Of a stretch of 64,000 bases of DNA, positions 33,480-43,049 are shown one piece after another; positions within the stretch are counted from its first letter, which is position 1; each line of letters starts with the position of its first letter. This DNA comes from Epiperipatus broadwayi (Eukaryota > Onychophora > Udeonychophora > Euonychophora > Peripatidae). Below the pieces are notes generated by a model that saw nothing but the letters and a program-made list of their open reading frames with translations, searched no databases and was not told the DNA's origin. The DNA lies in NCBI GenBank assembly GCA_028023455.1, contig JAQFVV010000028.1, positions 312,001 to 376,000 of the forward strand, in the 5' to 3' direction. The position numbers and the translations under genes are program-made.

Positions 33480-33790
33480 AACACATTAAATTAGGAGTTA
33501 AATGCAATTTATCCATTCTACTTTGAACACTTTTTAGCAAAAATGTTTTACTGTACATATATGCATATATAATCTTACATTTCAACTGTCCTGCAATCTT
33601 CTTCAGAGCCATTTTTACTTTTAAAAAATAAAGTAAAAGTGGCTCTGAAGAAGACTGCAGGACAGTTGAAATGTGAGATTGTGTATGCATATATATACAA
33701 TAAAAGGTTTTTTTGCTAAACAGTGTTCAAATAAGAGTTGATAAATTGCATTTATATAAGATATTACAGCAAAATAAAGAAAGTAATGAA
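33480..33790. repeat. R5 fold-back with ribozyme-like motif
   Basis: Inverted arms, about 33500-33617 and 33630-33745, share GCAAAAANGTTTTACTGTA-like, ATATGCATATA, CAACTGTCCTGCA and CTTCTTCAGAGCCA segments. Read outward on the plus strand: CTGAAGA, then A, GACTG/CAGTT with loop CAGGA, then GAAA. These are hammerhead-like boxes, but no palindromic stem III or matching stem I follows. Copies at 13585-13795 and 61010-61165. Confidence 0.65.
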
Positions 33791-33894
33791 TTTGGTAATA
33801 TTTATGAAGAAATTAGGAGTTACATTAGAAATAATGAATTTAATGAAATTGAAAAATTAATTATTACTTAGAGTGGAATAATATACTATCTATA

Positions 33895-34445
33895 AATACA
33901 TGAAAGCAGCCGACACTTAAAAAATACCATTTCAATAACAATCAACAATCTCAATCTGTTGTCATGGCAATCTACTTTAAACAATAAAGGTTGAAATCCA
34001 CCTTTATATATGGTCTAATTTGTTTATATAGAATATAATAATTGCAATTTGACTACAAAGAGTAAAATTATTAATTCAAAGAAGTTTAAATAAATCTCAT
34101 TAAACAGGTAAATATAACCTGTTCTGAAAACAGACTAATAAATAGTCGATTATAACTTTCAAATTGCCTTCCAACTATGTATTACTTAGATAATAAAGCT
34201 AGCAATGCCCAAGGCTAGAAAGGTAAATAATTTAAATACATGAACACAGTCAACACTTAAACAATACCAATATTAATAATAATCACAATCTATTGTCAAG
34301 GCAATAAAAGTAAAACGATACCCTTATATATAACTTAGTATGTTTAAATAGACATAAAAAATTGCAATTTAACTACAAAGAGTCAAATTATGAATTCAAA
34401 GAAGTTCCAATAAACCTCATTAAAACCAATATAACAAATCTATGT
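33895..34445 (-). repeat. Tandem repeat, unit about 342 bp, containing R4
   Basis: CATGAAAGCAGCCGACACTT (33898) and CATGAACACAGTCAACACTT (34240) start two units. Each continues with an R4 segment on the minus strand, then TTGCAATTTGACTACAAAG and CAAAGAAGTT. The second unit is shorter. No coding potential or hammerhead core was seen. Confidence 0.7.
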
Positions 34446-35785
34446 TAAAAGTTAATTACCAAAAGTTTGATTTAGGACTTATATATAGTTTTTACCAGGG
34501 ATTTTTTTTAACTAAAAAAAGATGCTGGAATTCACTTCTTGTCAAGTGTTTTATTAAATAAAATTATATTCAAATGAACTTTAAAGCAGCTTTTCCAATG
34601 CTATGAAGCAAATAAAAAAATTAAAATTTATTATAATTTTTTTATTGTAGACGTTAAATGTAAAGTTAAATAAACAAATACAAATATTCAGCTGATAACT
34701 AAATGTGAAATGAAATTGTAAAACATTATATAATTGAATAAAAGTTTGTAGTAATTTTCAAAGTTTTATCCAATTCTCATCTGACAAATTGTCTCGATTC
34801 ATTTTCTTAGTGATAGTGTTTATGGCCGAATGATGTTCTCTGCTTGAGATGATTCAGGAACCTCAACTTGTACCAATATTTCCATATTTTCTGTCATCGT
34901 TTTGGAATTTTTATTAGTGGAACCAACGGTTGAGAAGTAATTGGAAAGTTTTTCAGTTTTAAACTTGAGGTAAATTTTTATACTAATAAATAAATAAAAT
35001 AAAAATAACATCAAGTTTATGTAAAAATAAAAAAATTAAATATTCCACACATTGTCAATCGCTATGCACGTGCATTCAATTACAAATGTCAGACCTACTG
35101 ACTGCACATGCATCACTATATTAGTCATTGGCCATGAGTGACCAATGAGAATGTGGACGAGTCTACTTCTCACTACACAACAGTACCAATTTTGAATCCA
35201 ACCATATTTCATCTAATTCATAAATGTCATATTTTTTTGTATGTTTGAATTATATAAATATGGATTGTAATTATGTACTTGCAGTACTGTTTCATCTAAT
35301 TACATTAGAAACAATAAAATACACTAAAAAGATGCTAGAGCACCACTCCACTGCATCACATGACAAAACAAGCCCTGATTTTTACTGAAAATAATCTCAG
35401 CTGTCCCAAAGGCCAAACAAAATTTGCTCACAGTTTAATAACTGCCATTTAAATCCACAGACACTCTCTCATATAAACAATACGATAATATGTGCAATTA
35501 CCTGGACAATTTCTGAGCATTTTATTGCAATAATAATTAAAATTGTTAACAAATAGAGTTACACTAACATGGGTGATGTTCAAATCTCCATCACACCTGG
35601 TGAGGATGCATATCATCTGAATTCTTAGTAATCTTTTACAGACATGACTTGGATGGATGGATGTTATTAAATTTAAAGAAGGGCAGACTAATATTTTATT
35701 TATATAATTCCTTCAGATGAAATGTTTCATCTTTCGCTATGTTAGAGAACTGGACACATCCACACTACAGTAGCAGTGTGTTCCG
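34446..35785. other. Spacer without recognised genes
   Basis: No repeat family was recognised. The open frame at 34820-35014 has no known motif. Confidence 0.4.
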
Positions 35786-35933
35786 ACAAACAAGAGTGAG
35801 ACTTACTTAAATAATTATAAATATATATATATATATGATAACAGATGGCGTTCTACCAAAAACACCGTCAAGCGTAGTTTTCTGTTTACATAAACATCAG
35901 AGCGAGCATTCACTATCTCTAACTTTAATTCCA

Positions 35934-35977
35934 CCTTCAGATCATAATTTCAAGCTATTTGCTATCATCAGTGAAAG
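35934..35977 (-). ncRNA. Hammerhead ribozyme (F3)
   Basis: Minus strand: CTTTCA, CTGATGA, stem-II region with AGC/GCT around AAATA, GAAA, TTATGATC, TGAAGG. Stem I pairs with one G-T wobble. Stem III is palindromic apart from one wobble. The core is intact. Confidence 0.8.
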
Positions 35978-36341
35978 ACAGGAATAAGAAACTAGATCTA
36001 AACACAAACTCTGAGCATTTATGAAACAGTTTCTAGTCAGCTTGCAAGCGTGAATCTTTTAGACATGTTAATGTCTTCAAACTCAGCATAGCACGCCGGA
36101 TAGCTACATGGGTCTGATCTCAGTTCAGCATCACCACATAGTAGAAGCCTCTGCAATATACATCATTGCAAGAAAGACCTCAAAGGTATATTTATGAAAA
36201 ACAAAAAAACACAAGTTAAAAAACTTGCTAATGCTTGTATTTATGATAACAGATGACGTTCTACCAAAAACACCGTCAAGCGTAGTTTTCTGTTTACATA
36301 AATGTCAGAGCGAGAATTCACTATCTCTAAGTTTAATTCCA

Positions 36342-36385
36342 CTTTCAGATCATGATTTCAAGCTATTTGCTATCGTCAGTGAAAG
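36342..36385 (-). ncRNA. Hammerhead ribozyme (F3), intact
   Basis: Minus strand: stem I CTTTCA/TGAAAG (perfect), core CTGACGA, stem II AGC/GCT with loop AAATA and a terminal T-T mismatch, GAAA, palindrome ATCATGAT, C17 (ATC triplet). It is 408 bp from the first copy. Confidence 0.85.
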
Positions 36386-36436
36386 ACAGGAATAAGAAAC
36401 TAGATCTAAACACAAACTAGTGTTTCTTATTCCTGT

Positions 36437-36480
36437 CTTTCACTGACGATAGCAAATAGCTTGAAATCATGATCTGAAAG
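36437..36480 (+). ncRNA. Hammerhead ribozyme (F3), intact
   Basis: Plus-strand mirror of the copy at 36342-36385, same bases throughout the ribozyme. A transcript reading through the palindrome centre in either direction would contain both this ribozyme and its exact antisense. Confidence 0.85.
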
Positions 36481-36844
36481 TGGAATTAAAGTTAGAGATA
36501 GTGAATGCTCACTCTGACGTTTATGTAAACAGAAAACTACACTTGACGGTATTTTTGGTAGAATGCCATCTGTTATCATAAATACAAGCGTTAGCAAGTT
36601 TTTTAACTTGTGTTTTTTTGTTTTTCATAAATGTACCTTTGAGGTCTTTCTTGCAATGATGTATATTGCAGAGGCTTCTACTATGTTGTGATGCTGAACT
36701 GAGATCAGACCCATGTAGCTATCTGGCTTGCTATGCTGAGTTTGAAGACATTAACATGTCTAATATATTCACACTTGCAAGCTGAATAGAAACTGTTTCA
36801 TAAATGCTCAGAGTTTGTGTTTAGATCTAGTTTCTTATTCCTGT

Positions 36845-36888
36845 CTTTCACTGACGATAGCAAATAGCTTGAAATCATGATCTGAAAG
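36845..36888 (+). ncRNA. Hammerhead ribozyme (F3), intact
   Basis: Plus strand: stem I CTTTCA/TGAAAG, CTGACGA, AGC/GCT stem II, GAAA, ATCATGAT, C17. It is 408 bp downstream of the copy at 36437; cleavage at both would release a 408-nt unit. Confidence 0.85.
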
Positions 36889-37059
36889 TGGAATTAAAGT
36901 TAGAGATAGTGAATACTCGCTCTGACATTTATGTAAACAGAAAACTACGCTTGATGGTGTTTTTGGTAGAACGCCATCTGTTATCATAAATACAAGCGTT
37001 AGCAAGTTTTTTAACTTGTGTTTTTTTGTTTTTCATATATATATAGGGACATGGCATGT

Positions 37060-37990
37060 AATTAATTTAGAAGCATGAAAGATGTTATAAACTCTGCACT
37101 TACTAGGTGTAAACAATTTACATGTGAATAAGCATAGCAAAAAAAGTAAGAAATTAAAATCCTATTTAAACAATCTTTATCAAAAAACTAATACATAAAA
37201 TTTAAATTTTATATTCTGTTTACAATTGCCTTTGGGTTGTGAAAGATCATGTTGGGCTTGTTTAGCTGATGAGATGAGAATGTATTATTAGTTTAATAAA
37301 TTCCCTAGTTAACTTTTAGATTTGCAGCTTTAAATTCATATGCAATATCAATAGGGTATTGTTACATCTCATGTTATATATATATTATTTACACACATCT
37401 CATTATTATTCATTGCTTAACATAATAATTCAATTATTTTACTATTTTGAATGCTAATGTATAGTCAATATTATGTTCTGTGTTTTATAAAGAACACATG
37501 TGTTTCTGTCAGACCTTGAGGAAAGATGACAAAAATGTTTTGTTAACAGAACAATTTAGATGCAGATGATAATAGCTTGGGGAAGTACAGAGTTTAAATG
37601 GATTTGATATATTTTAATTAGTATAGCTTAATTTGCATAATATTATAATAATTATAAACAAAAATTGTAAATATGTACATACGAATGGTGAAAAATGCAA
37701 TTTACTTTACAAAAGAAAATATTAAAAAAGATAAAAAGTATTGTTTAATCGACTAAAATTTATCGAATATTAACTGAGTTAGTACTATTAACACTTTTGC
37801 TTCTAGGGTTTTATTAAAAAAGTAAACCAAATTAGTAATTCAACTTCAATTCAAAAACTTATAATGTTTTAAAATATGAAAAGTGTTAATATTGATTTAA
37901 CTATGCGCTATATGCAAAAAATACATTTATTGGGTTCGATTTTGAGATCTGTAAAAACGTAATAATCAAAATAATTAAAACCATTACAGA
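37060..37990. other. AT-rich spacer
   Basis: No gene or repeat family recognised. Confidence 0.4.
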
Positions 37991-37999
37991 TTTATTTTG

Positions 38000-38470
38000 A
38001 TACCAAGTGATCTCTTGTCAAATACTTTTACGACAAGAACAGTCTCTTCTTTTTACTGATCAAGTGTCACCTATTGTAAGTTTGAGTAATCAGTTGTTAG
38101 TAAGTGTAAAGGCTGATTTCTGGCTTTTGTTTTGGTCAATGAGGATTTGGGTTTCAAAGCATCTGGCAGCCATCTTTAACTCATTTACTGCCATATTAAT
38201 AGGCTAAAATTAAAAATAAAAATTGTATGGTTTTAAATACAAGTTCAGTTTTAAACCCCAAGTTCTCACTGATAAAGCCAAAAATAGTTCGAGAATGAAG
38301 ATTAAATAAGTAACTAAAAAGAAGCTGTACAGTTTTGAATCCAAGTCCAGCTTTCAATCCCAAATCCTCACTGATAAAGACAGAAACAGAAAACTGTTTG
38401 AGAATGGGGATTAAAGAGATATCTTCTGAGTATTCAAGCCTACAATAGATGGCACTGGTTAATAGAGAGG
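38000..38470 (+). repeat. Tandem decayed hammerhead-type repeats (F5)
   Basis: Units of about 101 bp (TACAAGTTCAGTTTTAAA at 38239, TCCAAGTCCAGCTTTCAA at 38340) each contain a CTCA, CTGATAA, AAG block, then an A-rich stretch, then TTCGAGAATG or TTTGAGAATGGGGAT. Stem I CTCA/TGAG is retained. Core G8 is mutated in both. An antisense relative is at 38090-38160. It resembles the units at 10205-11490. Confidence 0.5.
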
Positions 38471-38479
38471 AAAGACTTT

Positions 38480-39084
38480 TCTTGTTTATATTGTAATAAG
38501 CTGAAAGATTTAAATGAGTTGTATCATTAGATACTTTGCATAGTTTTCAAGATATGAAAAGTCAATTGGTTTCAGAATAGATATGTCATGTGATAAATTA
38601 GAGAACCTTGATTATTGATTTATACTTGCTTCACAACAAATTTAAATTTTTTATTTAAATTTAGTCAACCCTCATTGTAAAAAGAATGCCCTGTATGATT
38701 GGGTGGAGTTATAACATGGCAGACTATGGGACTTGAGGTTCAAAGATCATGACTCAGCTCTGTGATATACAGTGCTCAAACTTCTTACGAGTTCATGTGT
38801 GAGAAATTATTTAATTATTTATTTATAACTGAAACCTTTCTAATGGAATTCAGAAATTATCAGATCATCATTAACTGCCCCTTCTCCTCTTACTATATAT
38901 TTATTTTCTTTTATTCCAATCATAACACATTATTAATATATGTTCAGGAATTAATCATTTATTATGGATTTTTAAAATATTAATTGTACAATATTAATAT
39001 TATACTGGATTTTAAAAATTAAACTTAAAATTGCCTTACACAACATTAAAATTACCTTGTATAATATTTTAAAAAATCCTTACA

Positions 39085-39085
<1 letters not shown>
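38480..39085. other. AT-rich spacer with an R6-like segment
   Basis: A GACTTGAGGTTCAAAGATCA and CATGACTCAGCTCTG segment near 38729-38762 resembles R6. No gene seen. It ends in a long TA microsatellite at 39088-39108. Confidence 0.4.
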
Positions 39086-39116
<31 letters not shown>

Positions 39117-39216
39117 GAGCATGCTAATAGCTCTAAACAAGCTTTTTTATTTTATTTATGATAAATGCTACTACAAGAGAAGGCATTCAAATCATTTTTA
39201 TTTTAAATGGTCCCCA

Positions 39217-39257
39217 TCCCCAGACCGGTTTCGACCTATGGGTCTCTTCAGTGAGGA
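39217..39257 (-). ncRNA. Hammerhead ribozyme (F1b), intact
   Basis: Minus strand: stem I TCCTCA/TGGGGA, core CTGAAGA, stem II GACC/GGTC with tetraloop CATA, GAAA, palindrome ACCGGT, C17 (GTC site). The canonical G10.1-C11.1 pair is present. Stems II and III both differ from F1 by paired changes. This is the cleanest hammerhead in the window. Confidence 0.9.
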
Positions 39258-39639
39258 GTTGGGACATTAGATCTAAAAAACCAACTCAAGCAAAGCATTT
39301 ATCTAAAAGATAATTGTTAGAAGAAGATCTGAAACTTTTAGACATCTACATGTCTTTAAAGTCAGCTCTCCAACTAAAAAAATCATATGGGACTGAACTT
39401 AATTCAGATACTCCATATATTAGTAGGCTTAGCTCTTTAATTTAGCTAAAGCCACAACAGCCAAATAATAATAGTAATAGTAACAAGTCAGATGTCACAT
39501 GACTTATATATAGCTTGCACTTACAAATATGTAAAATTAAGAGCATGCTAATAGCTCTAAACAAGCTTTTTTTTTTATTTATGATAAATGCTACTACAAG
39601 AGAAGGCATTCAAATCATTTTTATTTTAAATGGTCCCCA

Positions 39640-39680
39640 TCCCCAGACCGGTTTCGACCTATGGGTCTCTTCAGTGAGGA
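39640..39680 (-). ncRNA. Hammerhead ribozyme (F1b), intact
   Basis: Base-for-base the same 41-nt ribozyme as at 39217-39257, one repeat period (423 bp) away. All core bases and stems are intact. Confidence 0.9.
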
Positions 39681-39731
39681 CATTAGATCTAAAAAACCAA
39701 CTCAAGCAAAGCATTTATCTAAAAGATAATT

Positions 39732-40602
39732 GTACCCCAAAATAACTGGAATTTTATAATAAAAAATTGTTTATTTATTTTTAACTGTTATAAATTTAAT
39801 ATCTTTCAAATGACTATCCATTTGATGCAATACACTGGTCTAAATGTGTTTTTCATTTTTCAAAGTAGTCCACAAATATGACTTTTAATGACTCTGCAAT
39901 CCCCTCCTCCCTACCACTTCTAAGTCCACAAACAGAAAAGAAAAATCGAGACATTTTTTCATTTGAGAGATTTAAAAACATTGCAAGAAGTAAGATCGAG
40001 GAAATACACCTGATAGATAAGCAGGATCATCCTGAACTTAATTAAAAAGGGTTTTACAATCAAGGCTTTGAGAGATGCCACTTTGTAGGGGTGAAGCTTA
40101 CACTATTTTCTTTGTCACAAAAACAGGATAATTTACATTTTACTGCATCACATAAATGCTTCAGAACTTGCAGATAAAATGCCTCACCATTATGAACTAA
40201 ATTTAAGAAAAAATTAGCATCATTTTGAGTTTGAACTTCACTTGGGGTGCTTTTTAGTGACATGATAAATTTAACATTTCCATTAAACCACTCATAAACT
40301 AATAGTTTCATGAGTTCAGCTTTTTTATAATCTGTTTCAAGCATTACAACCTTTTTTCGTAGTCATTTACTGTAAATGAAAATTGCATTTTGCATTGTCA
40401 AACTTTTCAATCATTATAAAAAAATTGACAAAGACGCAAAATGCACTCTATAAAACAATGTGTTATGTGGCCCATGACTTCACACTGCAATCTCATCTGG
40501 AAGATTGACACAGAAGGGTCCCTGAAAGAAGTACATAACAAGTGAAGGATGTACTACAACAGGCATGCAAAACAGAGAACAATTCCAGTTATTTTTGGGT
40601 CT
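39732..40602 (-). mobile_element. mariner-type transposon copy M3
   Basis: Left end TACCCCAAAATAACTGGAAT; right end, reversed, GACCCAAAAATAACTGGAAT. The ends are inverted repeats matching M1 and M2, though the outermost bases are missing. The insertion cuts a hammerhead repeat at AAAAGATAATTG. Internal sequence on the minus strand keeps a helix-turn-helix start and a C-terminal tail; the catalytic middle is deleted. Confidence 0.8.
40060..40344 (-). pseudogene. mariner transposase, N-terminal fragment
   Basis: The 94-codon frame reads KKAELMKLLVYEWFNGNVKF, then STPSEVQTQNDANFFLNLVH. This resembles the first helix-turn-helix and the linker (WFxxFKxGxxxxxDxPRSGRPS, then LVxxDxRLT) of the mariner subfamily widespread in arthropods, with several substitutions. 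No DDD catalytic motif is present. It is a non-functional remnant. Confidence 0.55.
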
Positions 40603-40916
40603 ATATTAATTGTTACTGCTGATCAAATATGTAATGTTTAAGAATATAAATACATCACCGAACCATCATGTCCGAATATATTACTAGGACAAATTGCAAA
40701 CAAATTCTAAAGAACCATTTTAAAAATAAACTTGCAAATACAAGGGTAAATGTATTTGCATTCTTTAAATCTGCTTGAAGTACTGTATTTGGATATGATT
40801 GTTCTGTAAAGTATTTATATTACTAATGTATAAATAAATAGCAAATATAATATATACAAATAAAATGTACGTTAATTAAAAAATAAAAGTAATAAATATA
40901 ATGGTAATTAACTACT

Positions 40917-41078
40917 ATACACAGTCTTTCCATTTGCAGAAGTACTTTTGTTAATTCCTTATCCCTCCTCAACTGCCATTAAATTTTAAAAACCATTTTT
41001 TTTTTTAATTTAATGAAAGTTGAGGAGGGTTAAGGAATTAACTGAAAGTACTTCTGCAGATTGAAAGACTGTATAATA
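40917..41078. repeat. Long hairpin
   Basis: Arms 40917-40986 and 41010-41078 are inverted copies (CAGTCTTTCCATTTGCAGAA, GTACTTTTGTTAATTCC; reverse on the right as GGAATTAACTGAAAGTAC), joined by an A/T loop. Related sequence AAAGTACTTCTGCA recurs at 55910. Possibly a small fold-back transposon. Confidence 0.75.
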
Positions 41079-41087
41079 TTTTCCTGA

Positions 41088-41397
41088 AGATTTGTGATGA
41101 TGATGTTTTACTTATATTTTTGTATTGGACTATTTCCAACATCTAATATGACTATTGAATGTCTTTAGAAAAAAAAAACTTTATTTAATTATTCCAAATA
41201 CATTCAACTCTTAGTAATAGTACATCAAACAGGTTAGTATATTCACAAAATGTTTTGAAAGGTATTATTCTCCACTCTTCTTCGGGTATTGCTGGCCTAA
41301 CTAGCGATAATACAAGCATGGGATTTGAACCTGGACCCTTAGATTCTTGAGTATTGAATTTTTAAGGTAATGCTCTAACCAACTGAGTCATCCTGCC
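41088..41397 (-). repeat. SINE S2, best copy
   Basis: Minus strand: GGCAGGATGACTCAGTTGGT then TAGAGCATTACC (A box region), GGTCCAGGTTCAAATCCC (B box), then a body shared with 30010-30290, including AAGAGTTGAATGTATTTGG and a tail with GGAAATAGTCCAATAC. The A and B boxes look intact, so polymerase III could still read it. An inverted piece of the tail is at 41530-41620. Confidence 0.82.
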
Positions 41398-41639
41398 AAA
41401 GGCAACAGTTAGTAGAAATCTCATATACTTATCTATGAGGTTCCTCCTGATTTCTCCACTTTTTCCTAAGAGCAAAATTGATTAGTGGTTTCTATACATT
41501 ATTGATAGTCACACTAGGTTGGCTTATAGAATTTTTTGTCATTATCATGTGAGCAGCTTTTTTAAATTTTCTTCATTCAATACTCATATTAGATGATGGA
41601 AATAGTCTAATATAAAAATACTATGTATAATACTTAATT

Positions 41640-42500
41640 ATTGTTATAATTATTATATATTGCAACCTTTGCCTTTGGTCAAAGCTAGCTGAGTTCATGA
41701 CAGATGCAGTTTTCAATAAAGAAAAAAAAATTTTCTCACAGACAAAATCTAATAAATTAAATAATTAATAAATAACAGTAATTTAAACTAATCAGAGGGA
41801 TCGAAAAACTTATGGTAGACATATAATGTATAAAGAAATCGTGGCTGTCGGTTTAGATGTGTAAAAGTAGTTTAGAGTCTAACACACAGTAAATTTAAAT
41901 GTGTTTTAACTGTGGAGATTGAGTGTAGTACCTGAAAAGTAGAGGGGGGGCTAAGTGTTAGGATCAACAAGTAATTTTTATTTAGTAAAATAATGTAGAT
42001 AATTAAAAAAGATCGATGTCAGTTTAGATCATAAATTTTAATTTGCTACTAGTCGTATATAATTCACTAATCAATTTATATGATTAAATCTGTAAAATTT
42101 AATATTGTTTAATAGGTTTACTGCAAGCTATAATTCCCATAGTTACTTAAAAATGCTATTAGTGTATGAGGAAGTGAGCATGGTAGTATAAATAAAATTT
42201 TATTTATTAGGACAATTATAAATTTTCTTGTCTTAAGTAAGGTGTCAATTGAAAGGACAGTAATTTCACATAAATCTCTGATAATATTCAGTCATAAATT
42301 TTAAGTTAAAGTAAATCCATTATTCTAAATGATAAAAATTCCATTTCAGTTTGTTACAATTGTCTTCTGATTTTTTTTAATACAATTTAAAACCGGGAAA
42401 TTCTCAAGTAAACCACATGATCATTTAGCAGTGTGAATAATTGATATCAAAATTGGGTGTAATAACCAATCAAAATTTAATACTAGGGGTTAATGGTCAA
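41640..42500. other. Spacer with a short SINE S1 tail
   Basis: TTTGCTACTAGTCGTATATA at 42049-42068 matches the end of the S1 SINE at 1880. Nothing else recognised. Confidence 0.4.
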
Positions 42501-42535
42501 AGAAGTGGGTTTGAGGATGAGTGACAATTGAAGAT

Positions 42536-42545
42536 TATAAAAAGG
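42536..42545 (+). promoter_or_regulatory. Candidate TATA box
   Basis: TATAAAAAGG is followed by about 200 bp less AT-rich than its surroundings, ending in AAATCAGGTATGTG, a good 5' splice-donor match, at about 42742-42755. A second donor-like CACAGGTATTATC follows at about 42928. This could be a promoter and 5' exon of a gene or the promoter of a retroelement. No protein homology supports it. Confidence 0.3.
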
Positions 42546-42753
42546 CCACACACCATGTGAGAGAGTTCTTCTGTTCTGATGTTCTGTGGGTTTTCTTATG
42601 TTCTTCCATTGTTCTGTTACTTTATTCCTGTAGGTTTTGTATTCTTCAGCTAGTTTTCAACTTCTGACATAGTATTTTGTTAACACTGGCAGTGAAAGTA
42701 AAATTACACTAAGTTTTATAAGCATGTTGACTTAAATCTCAAATCAGGTATGT

Positions 42754-42873
42754 GTTTTCTTCCTGAATCAATCATGAATTGGATTCAAAGAATGGTAAAT
42801 TTCTGTATGATGAGTTTTCTTCCTGAATCAACCATGAATTGGATTCAAAGAATGGCAAATTTCTGTATGATGG
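42754..42873 (+). repeat. Tandem duplication, 60-bp unit
   Basis: GTTTTCTTCCTGAATCA starts at 42754 and 42814. The period is a multiple of three, and an open frame (42750-43040) runs through both copies with a repeated FLPES-(I/T)-MNWIQRM peptide. Multiplicity of three may be chance. Confidence 0.85.
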
Positions 42874-43049
42874 GTCAATGGATGGTGCATCCGAAACAGA
42901 CTCTCCAAGCTTTCCAACCTGAAGTATCACAGGTATTATCTTGCTTCGATATTTATTTTGTTAGAACTGTTTTGTTAAGTAAAATATTTGAATGGCTTTA
43001 TTTAAGAAACCAAAGGAAAAGACTTAAATGTGAACATTAGCTAGAATTT

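Larger units (their letters stand above)
35838..37040. mobile_element. 1.2-kb palindrome of F3 hammerhead repeats
   Basis: Left arm: about one and a half copies of a 408-bp unit in minus orientation (35838-36400). Right arm: about one and a half copies in plus orientation (36421-37040). They are joined through a 20-bp non-palindromic spacer near 36401-36420 containing AGATCTAAACACAAACT. Four hammerheads lie at 35934-35977, 36342-36385, 36437-36480 and 36845-36888. Shared landmarks include GATAACAGATGGCGTTCTAC and ATGGGTCTGATCTCAGTTCA, the latter related to the same site in the R1 family. Arms are near-identical, suggesting a young structure or gene conversion. Confidence 0.85.
39108..39731 (-). 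mobile_element. Tandem pair of F1b hammerhead repeats
   Basis: AATTAAGAGCATGCTAATAG begins at 39111 and 39535 (period 424 bp). The first unit is complete, the second is cut by mariner M3 at 39732. Landmarks: ribozyme, CTTTTAGACATCTACATG, GGACTGAACTTAATTCAG and TCAGATGTCACATGACTT. The two units are nearly identical, with a 10-bp gap after the second ribozyme (GAGGACATTAG against GAGGAGTTGGGACATTAG), implying recent amplification. Confidence 0.85.

Noticed and set aside
39088-39108. TA tract as a regulatory TATA region
   Set aside because: It is one of many TA microsatellites in this DNA, with no adjacent gene.
42750-43040. 96-codon frame with repeated peptide as a real protein
   Set aside because: The repetition is a simple 60-bp tandem duplication, and no family or codon pattern supports coding; kept only as a weak transcript-start candidate.
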